Assembly: GCA_023255235.1 (NCBI GenBank)
Contig: JALRJA010000198.1
Coordinates: forward strand, 1 to 5,885
DNA from: Flaviramulus sp.
GTDB taxonomy: Bacteria > Bacteroidota > Bacteroidia > Flavobacteriales > Flavobacteriaceae
Length of the DNA: 5,885 bases
Direction: 5' to 3'
The notes under the pieces were generated by a model. That model was not told the DNA's origin. It saw only the letters and a list, made by a program, of their open reading frames with translations, and did no database searches. Shown piece after piece: positions 1-4,728 of the stretch; position 1 is the stretch's first letter; each line of letters opens with the position of its first letter. Both the position numbers and the translations under genes were made by a program.

Positions 1-488
1 ATTGTATTGGTGTTGATCCTTATTATTTAGCACAAAAAGCACAAGAAGTTGGTTATCATCCAGAAATTATATTGGCAGGCAGGAGAGTAAATGATAGCAT
101 GGGACACTATGTAGCTTCTGAAGTAATAAAACTAATGGCACAAAATGATATTAGAATTAAAGAAGCCAATATATTGGTGTTAGGAATTACATTTAAAGAA
201 AATTGCCCAGATGTTAGAAACTCAAAAGCTGTTGATGTTATTAATCAATTAAAAAGCTATGGTACAAATGTTACTGTTTTTGACCCCTTAGCTAACGCCA
301 AAGAAGTTGAAGCAGAATATAATTTAGTAACAACTAAGCATATTCCTAAAGGTAAATTTGATGCCATAGTATTAGTAGTAGCACACAACGAATTTCTTCA
401 ATTAAATTTAAAACCTTTATTGCATAAAAATGCCGTAGTGTATGATGTAAAAGGTGTTTTAGGCAACCATGTTAGTGGTAGATTATAA
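1..488 (+). CDS. Nucleotide-sugar dehydrogenase (UDP-HexNAc 6-dehydrogenase type), 3' part
   Basis: The gene runs in from the left edge; its frame starts at base 3 and 161 residues are present before TAA at 486-488. The first residues, CIGVDPYYL, are the catalytic-cysteine motif of the UDP-ManNAc/UDP-GlcNAc/UDP-GalNAc dehydrogenase group (WbpA/TviB/WecC-like), with the nucleophilic Cys encoded at bases 3-5. A second signature, GITFKENCPDVRNS (residues about 61-74 of the visible part), and VFDPLA (about 92-97) belong to the C-terminal UDP-sugar-binding domain. Such enzymes oxidise C6 of a UDP-N-acetylhexosamine to the uronic acid with two NAD+, in the cytosol, for capsule or O-antigen synthesis. 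The NAD-binding N-terminal half lies outside the window. The visible part does not decide which epimer is the substrate. An internal TTG at base 72 is not the start, because the homologous frame continues upstream of it. The gene converges on the Lrp-type gene. Confidence 0.93.
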   Translation, partial: CIGVDPYYLAQKAQEVGYHPEIILAGRRVNDSMGHYVASEVIKLMAQNDIRIKEANILVLGITFKENCPDVRNSKAVDVINQLKSYGTNVTVFDPLANAKEVEAEYNLVTTKHIPKGKFDAIVLVVAHNEFLQLNLKPLLHKNAVVYDVKGVLGNHVSGRL

Positions 489-524
489 ATAGAACTAATA
501 ATGCTTTTTGTGTAGTTGCCTAAA
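458..524. repeat. 10-bp inverted repeat across the convergent gene ends
   Basis: TTTAGGCAAC (458-467) and GTTGCCTAAA (515-524) are perfect reverse complements separated by 47 bases. The left arm lies in the last codons of the sugar dehydrogenase; the right arm ends one base before the stop codon of the convergent Lrp-type gene. The arms could fold at the 3' end of either transcript and act as a loose bidirectional end structure. However, the loop is long and no strong U-tract follows, so it is not a classical intrinsic terminator. A smaller competing stem, ACCA/TGGT, lies at 466-479. Confidence 0.35.
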
Positions 525-1004
525 TTATAATTCGTTAAAAATAGAATGCATTAAACGTTTTTTATCGTTTATACTTTCTTCTAAAGAAATCATAGTTTCG
601 GTTCTGTAAACACCTTCAATATCATCTAATAAGAAAATTATTTCTTTAGCATGCTCTGTGCTTCTTGCTCTTATTTTGCAAAAAATATTAAACTTGCCAG
701 TAGTAATATGAGCTACTGTTACATATGATATGTCGTTAATTCGTTCTAAAACAAACTTAGTTTGAGATGTGTTATTTAAATATAATCCTACGTAAGCAAT
801 AAAAGAATATCCAAGTTTTTTATAATCAAGCATTAAAGAAGAACCTTTAATAATTCCTGATTCTTCCATTTTTTTTACTCTAACATGAACAGTGCCTGCA
901 GAAATTAATAGTTTTTTAGCTATATCTGTAAAAGGTATTCTTGTGTTATCAATTAACATATCAAGAATTTGATGGTCAATTTCGTCTAATTTAATTTTTC
1001 CCAT
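525..1004 (-). CDS. Lrp/AsnC family transcriptional regulator
   Basis: The protein has 159 residues, the usual length for the family, and starts at ATG (1004-1002). Residues about 6-54 form the AsnC-type winged helix-turn-helix, with LDEIDHQILDML at the first helix, then IAKKLLISAGTVHVRVKKME and GIIKG. Residues about 65-145 form the RAM ligand-binding domain, recognisable from the stretch VTVAHITTGKFNIFCKIRA, which contains the glycine of the effector pocket. Such proteins assemble as dimers to octamers and wrap DNA, responding to amino acids or related small molecules; the effector here cannot be read from sequence. The gene lies 76 bp downstream of the M14 peptidase gene on the same strand, so it may be read both from that operon and from its own promoter. 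Very similar proteins are, from memory, nearly universal in flavobacteria, which suggests a core regulatory job rather than a local one. Confidence 0.95.
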   Translation of the reverse strand: MGKIKLDEIDHQILDMLIDNTRIPFTDIAKKLLISAGTVHVRVKKMEESGIIKGSSLMLDYKKLGYSFIAYVGLYLNNTSQTKFVLERINDISYVTVAHITTGKFNIFCKIRARSTEHAKEIIFLLDDIEGVYRTETMISLEESINDKKRLMHSIFNEL

Positions 1005-1035
1005 AATAAGGTATTCGTAAATAAAAAGCTAAATT

Positions 1036-1076
1036 ACTACATTTTTATCAAAAATAACACTAATAGACTACATTTT
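1036..1076. promoter_or_regulatory. Direct repeat pair ACTACATTTT flanking the Lrp-gene -7 box
   Basis: ACTACATTTT occurs at 1036-1045 and again at 1067-1076, 31 bp apart, which is close to three helical turns. The pair brackets the putative -7 box of the Lrp-type gene at 1049-1056. Lrp-family proteins commonly bind several phased sites at their own promoter, so these are candidate autoregulatory sites. The repeats are short and AT-rich, and the assignment is an inference. Confidence 0.3.
1049..1056 (-). promoter_or_regulatory. Candidate -7 promoter element for the Lrp-type gene
   Basis: Read on the minus strand this is TATTTTTG, matching the Bacteroidota -7 consensus TAnnTTTG. It would give a leader of about 38 nt before the ATG at 1004. 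No clear TTG -33 element sits 17-23 bases upstream, so the promoter is weak or needs an activator. Confidence 0.35.
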
Positions 1077-1080
1077 ATTT

Positions 1081-2229
1081 TTAAAATAAGGTTATTTTTT
1101 CATTATTTATTATTACGAAAACGTTTTCGCTGCCTATTTCTACCATATTCATGTTTTCATCTAAAACTTCTAAACCATTAGCATCTATTTCTTTATGACC
1201 ATAATATGAGCTAAGCTTCTCAATTTTATTTATTATAGGAATAAAGGCTATACGCTCATTGATTAGTTTCTCTTGAAACATCATACCAATATCAAAAATT
1301 TCTTCTTTAGAATTCAATTTTATTTTGGCATTCCTTATTATAACATCAAAAAAATACTTCTGGTTTTCAGGAATTTCAAAATAAGCTTCATAATCTAAGC
1401 CTGTAATTTCTGTTGTAGAAATATGATGTAAAGCTGTTATAAAAGAAACAAAAATATATTCTCTTGTTTTTTCTCTTTCATAATCATTATAAAAATGACC
1501 AGCTTCAAACAAAACAGTTGGCACCTGCTTACTTTGAAAAAAATCACCCACACAGTTTAAATTAAATGTATCATCATATACACCTACTTGCTCAGGAATA
1601 AGTACTTGCAACACCTCATTCATTTTACAAATAAGTTGCATGGCTATTTGCCTAGTAGGCGTTACAGTACATGCAACGTCTTGTGCCGGAGCTAAAAACG
1701 ATACAGTTGCAGGCTTATTTTTGGCTCCAGCACTAAAAATTGTTCGTTGTCCATGTAAGTTAAAACAAAAATGAGGTTTAAACTCATTAAAAATACCTCT
1801 TAAAATAGTACTTTCTGGTTGCGATAGGTTTTGTGCATCTCTGTTTAAATCTACTGCATTAGCATTAACTCGTGTGTAGGCTTTTGCACCGTCAGGATTT
1901 AAAATAGGAATAATATACAAGGTGCATGAACGCAATATGACTTTTAAAGCAGTATCGTTTAAAAGGGCGTTTAAAAGATCGAATAAGGCTTTTGTGGTTG
2001 TAGATTCGTTTCCATGCATTTGCGACCACATTAGCACTCTTTTGTGTCCATCACCAATTTGTAAACCATAAATTGGATTGTTTAAAACAGATTTTCCAAG
2101 AGTTTCAACTTTGGTCTTATTACACAAACTTTCCAATAACGGTTCTATATGTTTATTGGTTATATATCTGTGAAATAAAGCCGTTTCTTGATGCTTTAAA
2201 AATAAGGTCTGTATTTGATTAAGTTGCAT
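1081..2229 (-). CDS. M14 family zinc metallopeptidase (carboxypeptidase-like), cytoplasmic
   Basis: The protein has 382 residues and starts at ATG (2229-2227). The M14 metallo-carboxypeptidase signature is complete. Zinc ligands are His72 and Glu75 in QMHGNES and His159 in NLHGQ. Substrate-binding residues are Arg120 and the Asn129-Arg130 pair of DLNRD. The general-base glutamate is Glu242 in VLFEAGHF. The NPDG stretch at 111-114 is also typical. The fold occupies about residues 35-275; the last 100 or so residues form a C-terminal extension I cannot assign. There is no signal peptide or lipobox, unlike the secreted digestive members, so the enzyme probably trims peptides or amidated conjugates inside the cell. 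The substrate is unknown. The Lrp-type gene follows on the same strand, and the XRE regulator gene is divergent across a 290-bp region with palindromic sites next to this start codon. Confidence 0.92.
   Translation of the reverse strand: MQLNQIQTLFLKHQETALFHRYITNKHIEPLLESLCNKTKVETLGKSVLNNPIYGLQIGDGHKRVLMWSQMHGNESTTTKALFDLLNALLNDTALKVILRSCTLYIIPILNPDGAKAYTRVNANAVDLNRDAQNLSQPESTILRGIFNEFKPHFCFNLHGQRTIFSAGAKNKPATVSFLAPAQDVACTVTPTRQIAMQLICKMNEVLQVLIPEQVGVYDDTFNLNCVGDFFQSKQVPTVLFEAGHFYNDYEREKTREYIFVSFITALHHISTTEITGLDYEAYFEIPENQKYFFDVIIRNAKIKLNSKEEIFDIGMMFQEKLINERIAFIPIINKIEKLSSYYGHKEIDANGLEVLDENMNMVEIGSENVFVIINNEKITLF
1116..1129. promoter_or_regulatory. Perfect 14-bp palindrome CGAAAACGTTTTCG
   Basis: This perfect palindrome with a central CpG lies inside the last codons of the M14 peptidase gene, about 112 bp upstream of the Lrp-type start. 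The form resembles LacI/GalR-family operators. A perfect 14-bp palindrome is expected by chance about once in 16 kb, so its presence in one 5.9-kb window is suggestive at best. The bases also encode ordinary residues of the peptidase. Confidence 0.25.
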
Positions 2230-2242
2230 GATAAAAAATTAG

Positions 2243-2304
2243 GTAACAAATGTAAACATTTACTTATTTACATTTGTAAACAAATCAAAATATACATTTG
2301 TATA
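2243..2304. promoter_or_regulatory. Triple operator-like array, 14-bp sites at 24-bp spacing
   Basis: Three related 14-bp sites occur with centres exactly 24 bp apart. Site A is GTAACAAATGTAAA (2243-2256), which on the minus strand reads TTTACATTTGTTAC. Site B is TTTACATTTGTAAA (2267-2280). Site C is TATACATTTGTATA (2291-2304). B and C are palindromes with 5-bp arms around a fixed ATTT core; A is an inverted copy with one weaker arm. A fourth copy lies at 2481-2494. The array starts 14 bp upstream of the M14 peptidase ATG, so bound protein would cover that gene's promoter. The likely ligand is the XRE protein encoded across the gap; this is inferred from position and symmetry. The core also contains the promoter word TACATTTG. 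Confidence 0.55.
2247..2254 (-). promoter_or_regulatory. Candidate -7 promoter element for the M14 peptidase gene
   Basis: On the minus strand this is TACATTTG, an exact match to TAnnTTTG, and it lies within operator-like site A. Transcription would begin about 2240 and give a leader of roughly 12 nt. The nearest upstream TTG on that strand is 26 bases away, longer than the usual spacing, so the -33 element is poor. Confidence 0.4.
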
Positions 2305-2310
2305 CAGATA

Positions 2311-2347
2311 CGCATTTGGTTATGCCGCCTATAACACTGCTGTTTAC
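2311..2347. other. GC-richer island with an inverted repeat in the divergent control region
   Basis: This stretch is visibly richer in G and C than the AT-rich spacer around it. It contains GTTAT (2319-2323) and ATAAC (2331-2335) around GCCGCCT, and ends in a TTTAC word (2343-2347). No reading frame explains it. It could be the remnant of a dispersed intergenic repeat or an attC-like recombination site. The rest of the spacer, 2348-2480, is AT-rich, and I see no gene or RNA in it. Confidence 0.3.
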
Positions 2348-2480
2348 AAATTTTTGTTAATAAAACACAAATACTATATAAACAACATAAAACCAAGTAG
2401 TTAAAATTAATTATTTAAAGTATTGGTTTATACTTATTTAGTAATTTAACACAATAAAATAGTTTAAATAATGTTAATTT

Positions 2481-2494
2481 ATTACATTTGTAAA
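2481..2494. promoter_or_regulatory. Fourth operator-like site, overlapping the -7 box of the XRE gene
   Basis: ATTACATTTGTAAA shares 13 consecutive bases with site B of the array near the peptidase (2268-2280 equals 2482-2494). It includes TACATTTG at 2483-2490, an exact -7 element, which would place the transcript start near 2496 and the ATG 24 nt later. No good TTG -33 element is present at the expected distance. A protein bound here would block the promoter, as expected for an autorepressed regulator. A further small palindrome, ATTGTTTACAAT (2510-2521), spans the start codon. Confidence 0.5.
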
Positions 2495-2519
2495 GTCTAA
2501 ACAGATATAATTGTTTACA

Positions 2520-2894
2520 ATGATAAACACAACTGAATTTATAAACCGATTACAAAACGTTATAGATTACTACGGAGAATCGGCATCATCTTTTGCCGAA
2601 ACAATAGGTGTTCAACGTTCTAGTATATCACATATTCTATCGGGTAGAAATAAACCCAGTTTAGACTTTGTATTAAAAGTGCTTTCTGCCTATCCTGATG
2701 TTAATTTATATTGGTTGTGCAATGGCACTGGTTCTTTTTTATCTGAAAAGCAAGTTAAATCTAAAAGCGAAGAAAGCTCTACTCCTATTTTTAAAAACGA
2801 GCAACCTAAAGTTCAAGAAACTAAAACTGATAAAGCAATTGAGCAAATAGTTGTTTTTTATTCAGATGGAACCTTTAAGAATTTCAAAAATTGA
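2520..2894 (+). CDS. XRE-family helix-turn-helix regulator with conserved C-terminal tail
   Basis: The protein has 124 residues from ATG at 2520. The frame is open three codons further, from a TTG at 2511, but the ATG is preferred because it is the standard codon and begins the conserved MINTTEFINRL helix. Residues about 8-73 form a lambda-repressor-like HTH: SSFAETIG is the second helix and RSSISHILSG the recognition helix. They are followed by KPSLDFVLKVLSAYPDVNLYWLCNGTGSF, typical of the flavobacterial subgroup. A charged linker (about 75-105) leads to a short tail, IEQIVVFYSDGTFKNF, which is conserved in relatives as far as I recall. Its role is unknown; dimerisation is a guess. It is a cytosolic DNA-binding protein. 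Its position opposite the M14 gene, with repeated palindromes between them, suggests autoregulation. Its stop codon lies 26 bp before the lipoprotein start. Confidence 0.92.
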   Translation: MINTTEFINRLQNVIDYYGESASSFAETIGVQRSSISHILSGRNKPSLDFVLKVLSAYPDVNLYWLCNGTGSFLSEKQVKSKSEESSTPIFKNEQPKVQETKTDKAIEQIVVFYSDGTFKNFKN

Positions 2895-2895
2895 G

Positions 2896-2903
2896 TAATT
2901 TTG
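2896..2903 (+). promoter_or_regulatory. Candidate internal -7 element before the lipoprotein gene
   Basis: TAATTTTG matches TAnnTTTG and sits just after the XRE stop codon, giving a leader of about 12 nt before the ATG at 2921. There is no TTG at the proper distance upstream. The element could allow independent transcription of the lipoprotein, but co-transcription with the XRE gene remains the simpler reading. Confidence 0.25.
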
Positions 2904-2920
2904 CCTGTAAAGCTATTTAC

Positions 2921-3289
2921 ATGAAATATATTAGCCTTATTGTTGTCGTATTACTTTTTAGTTGCTATAAAACTACACGAAACTGTCAAGATTTTAAATT
3001 GGGTAAATTTTATAGCGAAATAACTATAGACAACAACCTATATACATCTACCTTTGAGAGAAATGAAACGTTGCAAATAGAAGTTTATAATAACAAAACA
3101 GATTCTTCACAAGTGCGCTGGATAAATGATTGTGAGGTGGTGTTTAAAACTATAAACCCAAAAAACATGGCAGAACAAAAGGATATTCATTTAAAAATTT
3201 TAACTACAACAGATTCGTCATATACTTTTGAATATGCTTACGTTGGTGATTCAAAAAAACAAAAAGGAATTGCTTATAAAATAGATTGA
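2921..3289 (+). CDS. Small predicted lipoprotein of unknown function
   Basis: The protein has 122 residues from ATG at 2921. A TTG ten codons upstream would put polar residues before the signal peptide and overlap the XRE gene, so it is not used. The N-terminus MKYISLIVVVLLFSC is a lipoprotein signal peptide with lipobox LFSC and the modified cysteine at residue 15. After export the protein would be anchored to a membrane facing the periplasm or the cell surface. The mature part contains NCQDFKLGKF, VRWINDCEVVFK and NPKNMAE and looks like a small beta-rich domain; the two cysteines (in NCQDF and NDCEV) could form a disulfide. I recognise it as a conserved flavobacterial family. From memory, database members sometimes carry the label DNA topoisomerase IV, for which nothing in this sequence gives support. 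It ends three bases before the stop codon of the convergent membrane-protein gene. Confidence 0.85.
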   Translation: MKYISLIVVVLLFSCYKTTRNCQDFKLGKFYSEITIDNNLYTSTFERNETLQIEVYNNKTDSSQVRWINDCEVVFKTINPKNMAEQKDIHLKILTTTDSSYTFEYAYVGDSKKQKGIAYKID

Positions 3290-3292
3290 TAA

Positions 3293-3793
3293 TTAATCAA
3301 AAGGATATAAAAACGATTCAACAAGCTCAAAATCAACAGTTTTATTTTTGTTTACAAAATAAGCCACCAAAATTTCTCCCCAATACTCTCCATCTGTAAA
3401 ATCTGCAATAATCCATTTGTGGTTTAAAATTTTAACGGTATTAATTACAATTTTTCTGCCTTCGCTAGCGGCATAAGGCACAATAGGATGTTGTCCTTTA
3501 GCTTCATTTAATTCATACAACTCGTCTTTTATATGCGGTATTAGGTCGTATATATCATGCCCATCGTTTTCAAAATAACTAATGGCATCTTCATTACGCT
3601 CTAAATTAAAATGCTTGGCATCTAGCAAATCATGCTGTAACTTTACTATAGAATCTTTTTGTTTTTCAGCAAGTGCTTTATAATTAGCTATTCGGTTATT
3701 GGCATCTTCAAATAGGTGCTTAGAATTGACATATTGAAAAATTACAAGCAATACTGTAAATATAAAAAGGTAAATAACTATTTTTTGTTTCAT
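3293..3793 (-). CDS. Membrane-anchored coiled-coil protein, conserved flavobacterial family
   Basis: The protein has 166 residues and starts at ATG (3793-3791) preceded by an A-rich run. Residues about 5-21 (IVIYLFIFTVLLVIFQY) form one transmembrane helix with a short basic N-terminus, so the rest is probably outside the cytosol. Residues about 27-63 are heptad-like and charged, fitting a short coiled coil. The C-terminal domain (about 68-166) has the conserved-looking stretches DAISYFEN, NHKWIIADFTDGEYWGE and SFLYPFD. Related flavobacterial proteins are, from memory, sometimes named hydrolase, but I see no catalytic motif of a known hydrolase family, so function is unknown. The gene lies 78 bp downstream of the PhnP-like gene on the same strand and may share its transcript. 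I saw no convincing -7 element in the gap. Confidence 0.85.
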   Translation of the reverse strand: MKQKIVIYLFIFTVLLVIFQYVNSKHLFEDANNRIANYKALAEKQKDSIVKLQHDLLDAKHFNLERNEDAISYFENDGHDIYDLIPHIKDELYELNEAKGQHPIVPYAASEGRKIVINTVKILNHKWIIADFTDGEYWGEILVAYFVNKNKTVDFELVESFLYPFD

Positions 3794-3871
3794 TTTTTTT
3801 CAATTTATAATTTAATAGGTTGTATAAATGACCCTTTTGTTATTTTGGTTTTGTTTACTATGTGGTGTGAA

Positions 3872-4633
3872 TTAAACAGTTATTTGCAACTCATCATAAG
3901 CTAAAAAAACAGTTTCGGGTAATTGTTTTTCAACCGCTTCATGAAAACCTAATAAATGACTAATGTGTGTTAAATAGGTTTTCTCTGGGTTAACTCTATT
4001 TATAAATTGCAAAGCTTCATCTAAATTAAAGTGAGAACGGTGTGGTTCTATACGCAATGCATTAACAACCAATACTTTAAGTCCTTTTAACTTTTCAACT
4101 TCTTTGTCTTTCATGGTTTTCATATCGGTTAAATAAGCAAAGTCATTAAATCTATATCCAAATACTTGTAAGCCATCATGGTTTCCATTAATTGGAATAA
4201 CTTTTAAGTTATTTAATTTAAATGGTTTGTTTTTAATTTTATTTATAATAACTGCTGGTGTTCCAGGATATTTATTTTTAGATTTAAAAATATAATCAAA
4301 TCGTTTTTTTAAAGCTTTAATAACGCGTTTGTGAGCATAAATAGGAATATCACCTTGTTTAAAATAAAACGGTCTAATATCATCAAAACCCAAAACATGG
4401 TCAGAATGCTCGTGTGTAAAAATAATACCCGATATATTTTTACATTGTGCTCTTAACATTTGGTATCTAAAGTCAGGACCGCAATCTATCACATAGGTAT
4501 AATTATCCCACTCTACCAATATAGAAACTCGTAACCGTTTGTCTTTTTTGTCTTTACTTAAACAAACTGGGTGTGTGCTTCCAATAATAGGAACGCCTTG
4601 TGATGTGCCAGTACCAAGAAAAGTAATTTTCAA
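3872..4633 (-). CDS. PhnP-like metallo-beta-lactamase-fold hydrolase
   Basis: The protein has 253 residues. The opening MKITFLGTGTSQGVPIIG is the expected N-terminus of this family, but its first codon is TTG (4633-4631). An in-frame TAA lies five codons upstream with no ATG between, so TTG is the start. Metal-site residues are all present: THEHSDH gives His74, His76, Asp78 and His79; His152 is in NGNHDG; Asp170 in YLTDMK; and His223 or His226 in THISH. Relatives include PhnP, a cyclic phosphate phosphodiesterase, and RNase Z-like enzymes; the true substrate here is unknown. PhnP carries a structural zinc held by a CxCxxC motif after the glycine-rich loop. The same position here reads GSTHPVC, keeping only Cys24, with His21 and Ser19 in place of the other two. 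The enzyme is cytosolic with no signal peptide. Confidence 0.92.
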   Translation of the reverse strand: MKITFLGTGTSQGVPIIGSTHPVCLSKDKKDKRLRVSILVEWDNYTYVIDCGPDFRYQMLRAQCKNISGIIFTHEHSDHVLGFDDIRPFYFKQGDIPIYAHKRVIKALKKRFDYIFKSKNKYPGTPAVIINKIKNKPFKLNNLKVIPINGNHDGLQVFGYRFNDFAYLTDMKTMKDKEVEKLKGLKVLVVNALRIEPHRSHFNLDEALQFINRVNPEKTYLTHISHLLGFHEAVEKQLPETVFLAYDELQITV

Positions 4634-4651
4634 TTTCAGTAAAGTTTAACA

Positions 4652-4659
4652 CAAAAATA
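4652..4659 (-). promoter_or_regulatory. Candidate -7 promoter element for the PhnP-like gene
   Basis: On the minus strand this is TATTTTTG, matching TAnnTTTG. It would start the transcript about 12 nt before the TTG start codon. No TTG -33 element is visible at normal spacing. It lies back to back with the promoter of the divergent gene; its upstream region overlaps that promoter's -33 element. Confidence 0.35.
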
Positions 4660-4670
4660 GGGTTATTTTT

Positions 4671-4699
4671 TTGTTTCATGTAGTTATTTAATACCTTTG
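4671..4699 (+). promoter_or_regulatory. Bacteroidota-type promoter for the gene at 4729
   Basis: TTG (4671-4673) and TACCTTTG (4692-4699) are separated by 18 bases, which fits the flavobacterial -33/-7 pattern TTG ... TAnnTTTG. Transcription should begin near 4705, leaving a leader of about 24 nt without a Shine-Dalgarno sequence. This is the clearest promoter in the window. Confidence 0.65.
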
Positions 4700-4728
4700 T
4701 TGTTATTCGCCTATAATCATAAAATCAC

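Noticed and set aside
72..74. TTG as start of the sugar-dehydrogenase gene
   Set aside because: The frame upstream encodes the catalytic-cysteine motif, so the gene simply runs in from outside the window.
2243..2304. Short CRISPR-like array
   Set aside because: There are only three units of 14 bp with 10-bp gaps, one of them inverted, and no cas genes; palindromic operators explain it better.
2261..2440. Direct repeat TACTTATTTA at 2261-2270 and 2431-2440
   Set aside because: It is a ten-base AT-rich word in a very AT-rich spacer, with no symmetry or spacing that suggests function.
2891..2893. TTG as start of the lipoprotein gene
   Set aside because: The ten extra residues are polar and would displace the signal peptide; ATG at 2921 gives a standard lipoprotein N-terminus.
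3290..3292. Terminator between the convergent lipoprotein and membrane-protein genes
   Set aside because: Only three bases separate the stop codons and no stem-loop with a U-tract is visible in either gene end.
3716..3904. 62-codon open frame on the plus strand
   Set aside because: It overlaps the start of the membrane-protein gene and the end of the PhnP-like gene on the other strand, has a low-complexity translation, and no promoter fits.
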